Shown here: positions 1-7,236 of the stretch, piece after piece
Layout of the letters: the number at the start of each line of letters is the position of its first letter
Numbering within the stretch: position 1 is the stretch's first letter
Source of the DNA: Lachnospiraceae bacterium
Lineage (GTDB): Bacteria > Bacillota > Clostridia > Lachnospirales > Lachnospiraceae
Reading direction: 5' to 3'
DNA length: 64,000 nucleotides
Assembly (NCBI GenBank): GCA_017525525.1
Contig: JAFXSQ010000055.1
Coordinates: 1 to 64,000, forward strand
Made by a program: the position numbers and the translations under genes
The notes under the pieces: generated by a model
What the model saw: only the letters and a program-made list of their open reading frames with translations
What the model was told of the DNA's origin: nothing
Database searches by the model: none

Positions 1-141
1 ACCGACTGGGCAGGATTGCTTTAGCAATCGTGCCATTACATATTATACGAGGGAGGTGCGATTATGACGAAGTCATAATTTTGCATCGCACCGACCGACT
101 GGGCAGGATTGCTTTAGCAATCGTGCCATTACATATTATAC
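1..141. repeat. 48-bp direct repeat pair in the folD leader
   Basis: Bases 1-48 and 94-141 are identical over 48 bp (both begin ACCGACTGGGCAGG and end ACATATTATAC). Each copy contains the small palindrome GATTGCTTTAGCAATC. Each copy is followed within a few bases by a Shine-Dalgarno sequence and an ATG: copy 2 leads into folD, copy 1 into a four-codon frame (M-T-K-S-stop, 64-78). The arrangement looks like a local duplication of the folD leader. The true left end is unknown because the window starts inside or at copy 1. Confidence 0.85.
51..92 (+). promoter_or_regulatory. Hairpin with four-codon mini-ORF between leader repeats
   Basis: GGTGCG (55-60) pairs with CGCACC (87-92), and ATTATGAC (61-68) pairs with GTCATAAT (72-79) around a GAA loop, followed by a short T run. 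A GGGAGG at 51-56 is placed 7 bp before the ATG at 64, so the four-codon frame ATG ACG AAG TCA TAA lies inside the stem. This could be a leader attenuator or simply debris of the duplication; nothing in the sequence decides between the two. Confidence 0.35.
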
Positions 142-154
142 AGGAGGAATAAAA

Positions 155-997
155 ATGGCAACTTTAATAGACGGAAAGAGAATATCTCAGGAGATCAAGG
201 ACGAACTGAAGGCTAAGGTTGAAGCCTTGAAGGAGCAGGGCAAGGAGATTTGTCTTGCGGTTATTCAGGTGGGAAATGATCCTGCTTCGACGGTTTATGT
301 AGGGAATAAAAAAAAGGCCTGCGCATATATAGGCATAAAGTCGCTTGCGTATGAGCTTCCCGAGGAGACCAAGGAGGACGAGCTCTTAGAGCTTATAAAG
401 AAGCTGAATGACGATGACAGCGTGCATGGAATACTCGTGCAGCTTCCGCTTCCGAAGCATATGGATGAGGACAAGGTGATTGACACCATATCTCCCGCGA
501 AGGATGTGGACGGCTTCCATGTTCAGAGCGTGGGCGCGCTTTCAATAGGGCGTCCGGGTTTTGTGAGCTGTACGCCGGCCGGAATTATACAGCTTTTAAA
601 GAGAAGCAACATTGAGATAGAGGGCAAGGAATGCGTGGTAATCGGTAGAAGCAACATAGTGGGTAAGCCGATGAGCATGCTGCTTCTTCGTGAGAACGGC
701 ACTGTTACCGTGTGTCACTCAAGGACGAAGAACTTAAAAGAGGTTACGAAGAGAGCCGATATCCTTGTTGCGGCTATCGGAAAGCCGAAGTTTATAGACG
801 CGTCTTATGTAAAGGAGGGCGCTACTGTTATAGATGTCGGCATCCACAGACAGGAGAACGGAAAGCTCTGCGGCGATGTGGATTTCGAAAGTGTTGAGCC
901 GATTGCCGGCGCGATTACTCCGGTGCCCGGCGGAGTCGGTCCGATGACCATAGCTATGCTTATGAATAACTGCGTTGAGGCAGGCGAAAGAGCATAG
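155..997 (+). CDS. folD: Bifunctional methylenetetrahydrofolate dehydrogenase / methenyltetrahydrofolate cyclohydrolase
   Basis: FolD interconverts 5,10-methylene-, methenyl- and 10-formyl-tetrahydrofolate in the cytoplasm, feeding purine synthesis, formyl-Met-tRNA and thymidylate metabolism. The 280-residue length is normal for the family. Visible hallmarks are the N-terminal catalytic segment with the Lys-rich YVGNKKKAC stretch (the family's active-site Lys lies here), the VQLPLPKH motif, the nucleotide-binding GRSNIVGKP motif near residue 170, and the C-terminal TPVPGGVGPMT signature. The ATG at 155 has an AGGAGG eight bases upstream, so the start is secure. It lies directly before rimO (45 bp gap). 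The upstream leader is duplicated (see 1-141). Confidence 0.97.
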   Translation: MATLIDGKRISQEIKDELKAKVEALKEQGKEICLAVIQVGNDPASTVYVGNKKKACAYIGIKSLAYELPEETKEDELLELIKKLNDDDSVHGILVQLPLPKHMDEDKVIDTISPAKDVDGFHVQSVGALSIGRPGFVSCTPAGIIQLLKRSNIEIEGKECVVIGRSNIVGKPMSMLLLRENGTVTVCHSRTKNLKEVTKRADILVAAIGKPKFIDASYVKEGATVIDVGIHRQENGKLCGDVDFESVEPIAGAITPVPGGVGPMTIAMLMNNCVEAGERA

Positions 998-1042
998 AAA
1001 ACGGCTTTGATGATATGATTGAATTAAGAAAGGGCGTAAACC

Positions 1043-2398
1043 TTGAACATTCTTATGGTGTCCCTCGGGTGCGATAAAAATCTCTGCGACAGCGAGACCA
1101 TGCTCGGACTTCTTGCGGACAAGGGCTACAATATAACAAATGATGAGACTGAGGCAGATTGTGTGATAGTCAACACCTGTGGCTTCATAAAAGATGCCAT
1201 GCAGGAGAGCATAGATACTCTGCTTGAGATGGCACAGCTTAAGGAGGGCAGGCTCAAATACCTTATCGCCTGCGGCTGCCTTGCGGAGAGGTTCAAGGAT
1301 GAGCTGACAACCGAAATCCCCGAGGTGGATGCGGTAGTCGGAACCACCGCCTTTGACAAGATAGTTGAGGTAATAGCTTCACTTGAGCAGAGCAACGCCG
1401 ATAACGCGTCTATTACGTTAGACAAAAACGGCAAGACCACCGCAATCTGTGACTTAGACAGGCTCTGCGCTCCAGACACGACGAGAGTCATAACCTCAAG
1501 TCCTTATATGGCTTACTTAAAGATAGCCGAGGGCTGTAACAAGAGGTGTACCTACTGCATTATCCCGCGCTTAAGAGGAAACTACAGAAGTGTTCCGATG
1601 GAGAAGCTTATCAGGGAGGCTGTCGCTTTGGCAGAGCAGGGCATAAAGGAGCTTATCCTGGTTGCCCAGGAAACCACCTGCTACGGACTTGACATATACG
1701 GAGAGAAGAGACTTCACGAGCTTATACATGAACTCGGAAAAATAGAAGGTATCGAATGGATACGTGTTATGTACTGTTATCCCGAGGAGATAACCGATGA
1801 GCTTATAGAATGCTTTAAGACCGAGAGCAAGCTTCTTCACTACATAGATATGCCGCTTCAGCATTCCGAAGATGCGATACTAAAGCGCATGGGCAGAAAG
1901 ACTGATAAGGCATCGATAAAGAGTATCATCGACAAGCTAAAAAAAGCTGCTCCGGACATTGCCATACGAACTACGCTGATAGCGGGCTTCCCCGGTGAAA
2001 CCGAAGAGGAACACAAGGCCCTTATGGAATTCATAGATGAAACGGAGTTTGATCGCCTGGGAGTATTTACCTACTCGGCGGAGGAGGGTACCCCTGCGGC
2101 AATCATGCCGGATCAGGTGCCTGCGGAAACGGCGGAGCGCTACTTATCTGAGATTATGGAGCTTCAGCAGGAGATATCCGCAGACAAAAATGAAACCTTG
2201 ACCGGAAAGACTTTGCCGTGTATCATAGAAGGATACGAACCTGACGAGGAGGTCTACGTTGCCAGAAGCTACCGTGACGCTCCCGGCGTTGACGGTCTTG
2301 TGTTCGTGCGTTCTGACCGCGACCTTATGTCCGGCGCTATAATTGATGTTAAAATAACGGAGGCTTCCGAGTACGACCTTATCGGAGAATTATTATGA
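1043..2398 (+). CDS. rimO: Ribosomal protein S12 methylthiotransferase RimO
   Basis: RimO is a radical-SAM enzyme with two iron-sulfur clusters that methylthiolates an Asp of ribosomal protein S12. The N-terminal MTTase domain shows cysteines in SLGCDKN (Cys10), NTCGF (Cys46) and ACGCLAER (Cys77/79). The radical-SAM triad is EGCNKRCTYC (Cys165, 169, 172). A TRAM-like C-terminal domain follows, with VARSYRDAPGVDG, which fits RimO rather than MiaB. I take the TTG at 1043 as start: it gives the family-typical beginning MNILMVSLGCDKN and has AGAAAGGG upstream, whereas the next ATG (1055) would remove conserved residues. The stop overlaps the pgsA start by 4 bp (ATGA), so translation is coupled. 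Confidence 0.96.
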   Translation: MNILMVSLGCDKNLCDSETMLGLLADKGYNITNDETEADCVIVNTCGFIKDAMQESIDTLLEMAQLKEGRLKYLIACGCLAERFKDELTTEIPEVDAVVGTTAFDKIVEVIASLEQSNADNASITLDKNGKTTAICDLDRLCAPDTTRVITSSPYMAYLKIAEGCNKRCTYCIIPRLRGNYRSVPMEKLIREAVALAEQGIKELILVAQETTCYGLDIYGEKRLHELIHELGKIEGIEWIRVMYCYPEEITDELIECFKTESKLLHYIDMPLQHSEDAILKRMGRKTDKASIKSIIDKLKKAAPDIAIRTTLIAGFPGETEEEHKALMEFIDETEFDRLGVFTYSAEEGTPAAIMPDQVPAETAERYLSEIMELQQEISADKNETLTGKTLPCIIEGYEPDEEVYVARSYRDAPGVDGLVFVRSDRDLMSGAIIDVKITEASEYDLIGELL

Positions 2399-2934
2399 AT
2401 TTACCCAATAAACTGACAATCTTAAGAGTAATAATGGTCCCGGTATTCCTGGTATTTCTTATGGTACCTGATATTCCTGCCGGTAATTGGATAGCGCTTG
2501 CAGTCTTTATCATCGCGAGCGTAACCGATCTTTTTGACGGCAAGATTGCAAGAAAGTACAACCTTGTAACTGATTTCGGCAAATTCATGGATCCTCTTGC
2601 GGATAAGCTTCTTGTCTGTTCGGCCATGATTGCTCTTATAGAGCTTGATAAGATTCCGGCGTGGGTCGTTATTGTGATAATCGCAAGGGAGTTCATCATA
2701 AGCGGCTTCAGACTTGTGGCTTCTGATAACGGGGTTGTTATCGCTGCAAGCTGGTGGGGCAAGATCAAGACTACGGTTACGATGATTATGATAGGCTTTC
2801 TTGTGGCTGACCTTGACGTTGATTTTATTAATGTGCTCGAACAGATACTTATATATGCTTCTTTGGTTCTGACAGTAGTCTCGCTTATTGATTATATATG
2901 GAAAAATAAGAGCGTTCTTTCGCTAAGTAAATAG
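2395..2934 (+). CDS. pgsA: CDP-diacylglycerol--glycerol-3-phosphate 3-phosphatidyltransferase
   Basis: This integral membrane enzyme makes phosphatidylglycerophosphate from CDP-diacylglycerol and glycerol-3-phosphate, the committed step to phosphatidylglycerol and cardiolipin. The CDP-alcohol phosphotransferase motif D-x2-DG-x2-AR-x8-G-x3-D-x3-D is complete (TDLFDGKIARKY followed by GKFMDPLADK). At 179 residues with several hydrophobic segments it has the usual size. The start ATG overlaps the rimO stop, a common rimO-pgsA arrangement in Firmicutes. Downstream lies a decayed signalling gene with its own ribosome binding site. Confidence 0.95.
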   Translation: MNLPNKLTILRVIMVPVFLVFLMVPDIPAGNWIALAVFIIASVTDLFDGKIARKYNLVTDFGKFMDPLADKLLVCSAMIALIELDKIPAWVVIVIIAREFIISGFRLVASDNGVVIAASWWGKIKTTVTMIMIGFLVADLDVDFINVLEQILIYASLVLTVVSLIDYIWKNKSVLSLSK

Positions 2935-2971
2935 TCCGTTTTATGAATAACAGATTATTGGAGGAGAAAGC

Positions 2972-4056
2972 ATGGGGGAGAACAGAAAAGAACGGTTATT
3001 GATCTTTATCGAATCATTTGCAGGCATTTCCTGTGTACTGCAGACTTATTTCGGAAACTGGGAATTCTGGGTTCCAATAGTCATTATTATCGGAGGAATC
3101 GGTCTGTGGTATATACACCTTACCCAGACGCTTGAGTATAATACAAGAAACAATCTTTACTTTGTGTATACCGCATTTCTTTTGCTCTATCTCGGAGTTC
3201 ACGACACAAGTCTCTATGACATAGTGCCTGCTATGGGTCTGTGCATGGTGTCCTTTACCCTGGTCAATCGCATAGTGATTTTGAACCTGGCTCTCATCGA
3301 GTATGTAGTGATAATGGTTATTCAGCTGTGGTTTTTGAAGCAGGCGGGAGAGCTTAACATGGATGCCTTCTCGGTAATGAAGCTGGTATTCCATATCGGC
3401 ACGGTGCTTGTAATGTACGCCTTCTGCCGCGTGACAGTCAAGAATAAGATATCCGAGAGCGGAGTGCAACCGGTATTATGGTAATGATTGCCGCAAGACT
3501 TGCAAAGCAGAATTATACTGCGCCGAAGATAGTACAGGAGCTTGAAGAGGTTAAGAAGCTGCTTCACTGCAGCTTTATCATCAAGAATACGGACACCATG
3601 TCGAGACGAGGCCTTATAAGTCCGTTCCTGAACAATATATTAAATACACTTTGGCTCAGACCTGTTCTTAAGGGCAAGGATGACAAGCTCGGCGCGAGCA
3701 GGTTCTTCCTCGGAAGCGAGAAGCAGTGCTATGAAAAGTACATAAAGAAGGAATTCAAAAATAATCCGCATGTGGATAAGGACTTCGTATTTATTACCTA
3801 TGCGGGCATGGCTGAGGAGGATCTTCTCTGGATAGAGGAGCTGCCGGAGGTTCCGCAGGATATGCTAGAGGATGCGTACGGAGCCATGTCGGAGATAGTC
3901 GAGACGCTTGATTACGAGCTTGCGCGCATGGTAGTGGAGCAGCTGAAGGAATATAAGCTTCCGCCGGAGGATGATGACCGCTTCAAGAGAATACAGACAA
4001 GGCTGTCTCAGATGGACTGGGATGGTATAAAGAATATACTTGCAGAGAAGGGATAG
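2972..4056 (+). pseudogene. Remnant of a membrane hybrid histidine kinase carrying a DegV (EDD) domain
   Basis: The first frame (2972-3484) begins after a strong GGAGGAG site. It encodes a multi-pass membrane module of about 150 residues that resembles the sensor module of the intact hybrid kinase at 60327 (same length, spacing of helices and a central YLGVHDTSLYD versus YGTHLTNTYDL segment). It then stops. The second frame picks up at about 3463 with SATGIMVMIAARLA. It continues with features of the C-terminal half of DegV-family fatty-acid-binding domains (TMSRRGLIS, then the LRPVLKGKDDKLG segment and ITYAGMAEEDLLWIEE). It ends in a helical tail (LKEYKLPPEDDDRFKRI) of the kind I recall at the C-terminus of large Lachnospiraceae hybrid kinases. 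The kinase core (H-box, ATPase), the receiver and the DegV N-terminus are missing. I infer a large gene collapsed by several deletions and a frame change near 3455-3480. The fragments could still be translated. Confidence 0.7.
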
Positions 4057-4069
4057 GAGGTAGAGGCAC

Positions 4070-4356
4070 ATGAACAGACGAGTTGTTGTATTTGCGTCAG
4101 CGGAAGGATTTATGGTCAGGGACTCGAGACGAAGCTCAAAAACATAAATGTGATAGCTGAGTATTTGCCTTTTAAACTGAATGAAATAACAAAAAATATT
4201 CCTGTTATGTTCCTTACGGGTAAGGGTGACAAGGAGAGCATAATGAAGGTGCTGTCGTTAAAACCTGCGGGGTATCTGTTGAAGACTATCGAGAGGGCAA
4301 AGCTCAGGGAAAATATCGCGAATTTCTTTGAGAAACAAAAAGCGGCCATGCATTAA
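4070..4356 (+). pseudogene. Decayed response-regulator receiver gene (frameshift and internal deletion)
   Basis: GGAGG at 4056-4060 precedes ATG 4070, which reads MNRRVVVFASAEGF and then hits TAA at 4145-4147. A one-base shift near 4110 restores a receiver-like reading: YGQGLETKLKNINVIAEYLPFKLNEITK, then IPVMFLTGKGDKESIMK and KPAGYLLKTIERAKL (given here in pieces). The last segments match receiver beta4, the conserved Thr/Lys region and alpha5. However, the stretch that should carry the phosphoacceptor Asp between LNEITK and IPVMFLTG is absent. So the gene has both a frameshift and an in-frame loss of roughly 25-40 residues. It lies immediately after the decayed hybrid kinase and was probably its operon partner. 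Confidence 0.65.
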
Positions 4357-4391
4357 GCATGAGCTTTGGCATTGAAGGGTGGTGAGTGTTC

Positions 4392-5072
4392 ATGTCCGAC
4401 AGAGACGGTTATGATGATTATGATGACGAGAGACGGTCTGATAAAAGGTATAGCAGAAAAAACGAAAAAAGAGGTCGCGCAAATTATATTGAAAAATACC
4501 TTGTAATATTGCTGATGATATTTTGCGCTGTAGGTGGATTTTTGGTCAAGAGCTGGATAGTTAAACAGCATGAGCCGAAGATAACCTCGACATCGCTAGG
4601 CGAGAAGCTTCAGGCGGTCAGCGACCTGACATCCGCGAAGGTTGATTACAGCGGCATACTGACTATCACGGAGGGGGATATCCCGTTTATCACCGAGAAG
4701 GGCTTTACCATGAGGTATTCCGCGGAAATCAGGGCGGGCATAGATGTGTCCGAGGTTGAGATAGAGGTCAAGGATGATGAGGTGAATGTCACGGTTCCCG
4801 AGGCGGATATCCAGAGCGTGTACGTGGATCCGAGCAGTATCATTTTCTATGACAGGAAGATGTCGCTCTTTAACTGGAACACCAACGAGGATGCTATCGA
4901 CGCCGTGAAAGAAGCTGAGAATGATGCCTTGGCGATGATCAATAAGATTGCGCTTAAGGAGGAGGCCGATAAGCAAATCGAGGAGATATATACGGCTATC
5001 TTAAAAGAGGCTATAGGGGACAGAGAGCTTAATTATACAAGAAGTAAGAAACTCAACACTACGGGGGATTGA
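4392..5072 (+). CDS. DUF4230-type membrane-anchored protein
   Basis: The 226-residue product has a charged, Asp/Arg-rich cytoplasmic N-terminus (about 38 residues), one transmembrane helix (about residues 39-60, YLVILLMIFCAVGGFLV) and an extracytoplasmic domain. The order of segments in that domain fits DUF4230: LTSAKVDYSGILTI, then RYSAEIRAGIDVSEVEIEV, VTVPEADIQSVYVDPSSI, and a C-terminal helix with ALKEEADKQIEEIY. Function of the family is not known to me. I prefer ATG 4392 over the GTG at 4386; both lie after GGGTGGTGAG. It is followed by a dispersed repeat and then gltA, and is probably a separate unit from the pseudogenes upstream. Confidence 0.75.
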   Translation: MSDRDGYDDYDDERRSDKRYSRKNEKRGRANYIEKYLVILLMIFCAVGGFLVKSWIVKQHEPKITSTSLGEKLQAVSDLTSAKVDYSGILTITEGDIPFITEKGFTMRYSAEIRAGIDVSEVEIEVKDDEVNVTVPEADIQSVYVDPSSIIFYDRKMSLFNWNTNEDAIDAVKEAENDALAMINKIALKEEADKQIEEIYTAILKEAIGDRELNYTRSKKLNTTGD

Positions 5073-5157
5073 AAGATTCTTTGGGCTTAAGCCCGAAGAA
5101 TGACACGGTGTCATCCCGAGCGGCGGTGTCATCCTGAGCGTTATCGAAGGATTTTAA
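5073..5157. repeat. Dispersed inverted-repeat element, copy 1
   Basis: Directly after the DUF4230 gene, the sequence contains AAGATTCTT, a GGGCTTAAGCCC palindrome, GAAGAATGACAC, GGTGTCATCCCGAGCG and GTGTCATCCTGAGCG...GAAGGATTTT. These are forward and reverse pieces of the GTCATyCTGAgCG...GAAGrATCTT motif also found at 13009, 14497 and 26893. The arms can pair into a long hairpin. It fills the gap before gltA. Confidence 0.75.
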
Positions 5158-5183
5158 ATATAAAAATCGGAGGAACAATATAG

Positions 5184-6512
5184 ATGCACAACAGTTATAA
5201 TTACATAAGAAAACAGGAAACAATACTAAGAAAAAACGACAAAATAGAGGCTAAGCTTTACGAGGATTACAATGTTAACAAGGGACTTCGTGACAAGAAC
5301 GGCAAGGGTGTATTAACCGGCCTTACGAACATCTCCAAGATTATATCCAGTAAGGCAGAGGACGGTAAGACCGTTCCCTGCGACGGCGAGCTCTGGTACA
5401 GGGGCTATCGCGTAGAGAACCTGATCAACGGTCTCGGAAAGGACGAGCTCGGCTTTGAGAAGATAGCTTATCTTTTGCTGATGGGCGAGATGCCCGATGA
5501 GGAGGAGCTTACTCAGTTCAAGGAGTATCTTACACTCTGCAGAACCCTTCCGACGAATTTTACAAGAGATGTCATAATGAAGGCGCCGTCAAGGGATATC
5601 ATGAATTCCATGACCAGGAGTATCCTTACTCTTGCTTCCTACGATCCCAAGGCGACTGATACAAGCGCAACCAATTCCTTGAGGCAATGTATGCAGCTCA
5701 TATCGGAGTTCCCGATGCTGGCTGTATACGCATATCATGCATATAACCACTATGAGAATGACCAGAGCATGTATATCCACCGTCCGGATCCGAAGCTTTC
5801 GACGGCGGAGAACTTCCTTATGATGCTCAGAGCCGGCAAGGAGTACGAGCCTGTGGAGGCGAAGGTTTTAGACACAGCCCTGATACTTCATATGGAGCAT
5901 GGTGGTGGAAACAATTCCACATTCACGACGAGAGTGGTAACATCGTCGGGATCCGATACATTTTCCACTATAGCGGCTGCTATGTCATCCCTTAAGGGTC
6001 CTAAGCACGGCGGAGCGAACATTAAGGTTATGGAGATGATACAGGACATCAAGGAGCATGTGCCAAACTATTCCGACAAGGGGGCCATAAGGGATTACTT
6101 AAGGCTGATTCTCGACAAGGAGGCCTTCGACAAGAAGGGTCTTATCTATGGAATGGGACACGCCATCTACTCACTCTCCGATCCGAGAGAGAGGGTGTTC
6201 AAGTCTTATGTGGAAAGGCTTGCGGTAGCGAAAAAGCGCGACGACGACCTGCAGCTTTATAAGAATATCGAGGAGATAGCTCCCGAGCTTATCGCAGAGA
6301 AACGCAAGATATACAAGGGCGTAAGTCCGAATGTCGACTTTTACAGCGGATTCGTGTACGACATGCTCGGCATCCCGATGGAGCTTTATACGGCCATGTT
6401 CGCCATAGCGCGCATAGCAGGCTGGAGCGCCCACAGGATGGAGGAGCTTGTGTGCATGGATAAGATTATTCGTCCCGCGTATATGAGCGTGATGAAGGAT
6501 ATAGACGATTAA
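5184..6512 (+). CDS. gltA: Citrate synthase
   Basis: Condenses oxaloacetate and acetyl-CoA to citrate, here probably for glutamate synthesis through a partial TCA cycle in an anaerobe. The 442-residue protein carries the catalytic triad of citrate synthases by eye: His275 in GPKHGGAN, His326 in GMGHAIYSLSDPR, and Asp385 in SPNVDFYSGF. A conserved C-terminal AGWSAHRMEE follows. The N-terminal extension of about 40 residues before the core (NGKGVLTGLTNISKI) is typical of the clostridial subgroup. 2-methylcitrate synthase cannot be excluded, but no prpB/prpD genes are near. The start has GGAGGA 10-15 bases upstream. It is separated by 18 bp from the ABC transporter genes, which may be read through. 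Confidence 0.94.
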   Translation: MHNSYNYIRKQETILRKNDKIEAKLYEDYNVNKGLRDKNGKGVLTGLTNISKIISSKAEDGKTVPCDGELWYRGYRVENLINGLGKDELGFEKIAYLLLMGEMPDEEELTQFKEYLTLCRTLPTNFTRDVIMKAPSRDIMNSMTRSILTLASYDPKATDTSATNSLRQCMQLISEFPMLAVYAYHAYNHYENDQSMYIHRPDPKLSTAENFLMMLRAGKEYEPVEAKVLDTALILHMEHGGGNNSTFTTRVVTSSGSDTFSTIAAAMSSLKGPKHGGANIKVMEMIQDIKEHVPNYSDKGAIRDYLRLILDKEAFDKKGLIYGMGHAIYSLSDPRERVFKSYVERLAVAKKRDDDLQLYKNIEEIAPELIAEKRKIYKGVSPNVDFYSGFVYDMLGIPMELYTAMFAIARIAGWSAHRMEELVCMDKIIRPAYMSVMKDIDD

Positions 6513-6530
6513 TAACAGGGAATTCAAAAG

Positions 6531-7232
6531 ATGAGTTATGTCGAATTTGAAAATGTGACGAAGACCTACAAGAGCGGAGAGGTTTCGGTGGATGCTTTAA
6601 AGGGCGCGAGCTTTGTCGTGGAGAAGGGTGAATTCTGTGTGGTTGTCGGCGCATCGGGCGCAGGCAAGACCACCATACTGAATATTCTGGGTGGTATGGA
6701 CACTCTGACCACGGGACGTGTGAGCCTTGACGGGCGTGATATCTCACGGCTTTCGAGAAAGGATTTGACAACCTACAGACGCTTTGACGTGGGCTTTGTG
6801 TTCCAGTTTTATAATCTTGTCGGCAACCTGACGGCTCTTGAGAATGTGGAGCTTGCGGCTCAGATATGTGATGATCCCTTCCCGGCGGCGAAGGTGCTTG
6901 AGCAGGTAGGACTTTACAACAGGATGAGCAACTTCCCTGCCCAGCTTTCGGGAGGCGAGCAGCAGAGGGTTGCCATAGCAAGAGCCATAGCTAAAAACCC
7001 GAAGCTTCTTCTGTGCGATGAGCCCACCGGAGCGCTTGACTACAACACCGGCAAGGCGGTGTTGAAGCTGCTTTCCGACTGCTGCAGGGTGTTCGGGAAA
7101 ACCGTGATAGTAATTACGCACAATTCCGCTATAACGGCCATGGCTGACAGGGTAATTACCGTGAAGAGCGGCGTGGTCGCTGATATGAGAACAAATGACA
7201 AGGTAACCGACATCGAGAGTATTGAGTGGTAA
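6531..7232 (+). CDS. ABC transporter ATP-binding protein (MacB/LolD type)
   Basis: Cytoplasmic ATPase subunit of 233 residues. Walker A is GASGAGKTT (residues 40-48). The Q-loop is [20 protein letters not shown], the ABC signature [14 protein letters not shown] starts at residue 139, Walker B with catalytic Glu is [12 protein letters not shown], and the switch His is in VIVITHN. The [12 protein letters not shown] pattern belongs to the MacB/LolD/FtsE-like group that partners FtsX-type permeases, and such a permease follows at once. Substrate cannot be read from the sequence. Family roles include lipoprotein handling, peptide-antibiotic resistance and signalling to envelope enzymes. Confidence 0.93.
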   Translation: MSYVEFENVTKTYKSGEVSVDALKGASFVVEKGEFCVVVGASGAGKTTILNILGGMDTLTTGRVSLDGRDISRLSRKDLTTYRRFDVGFVFQFYNLVGNLTALENVELAAQICDDPFPAAKVLEQVGLYNRMSNFPAQLSGGEQQRVAIARAIAKNPKLLLCDEPTGALDYNTGKAVLKLLSDCCRVFGKTVIVITHNSAITAMADRVITVKSGVVADMRTNDKVTDIESIEW

Positions 7233-7236
7233 GATT

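Noticed and set aside
155..997. Horizontal-transfer or prophage island anywhere in the window
   Set aside because: No integrase, transposase, phage structural gene or strong compositional break was seen; the mix looks like ordinary chromosomal operons.
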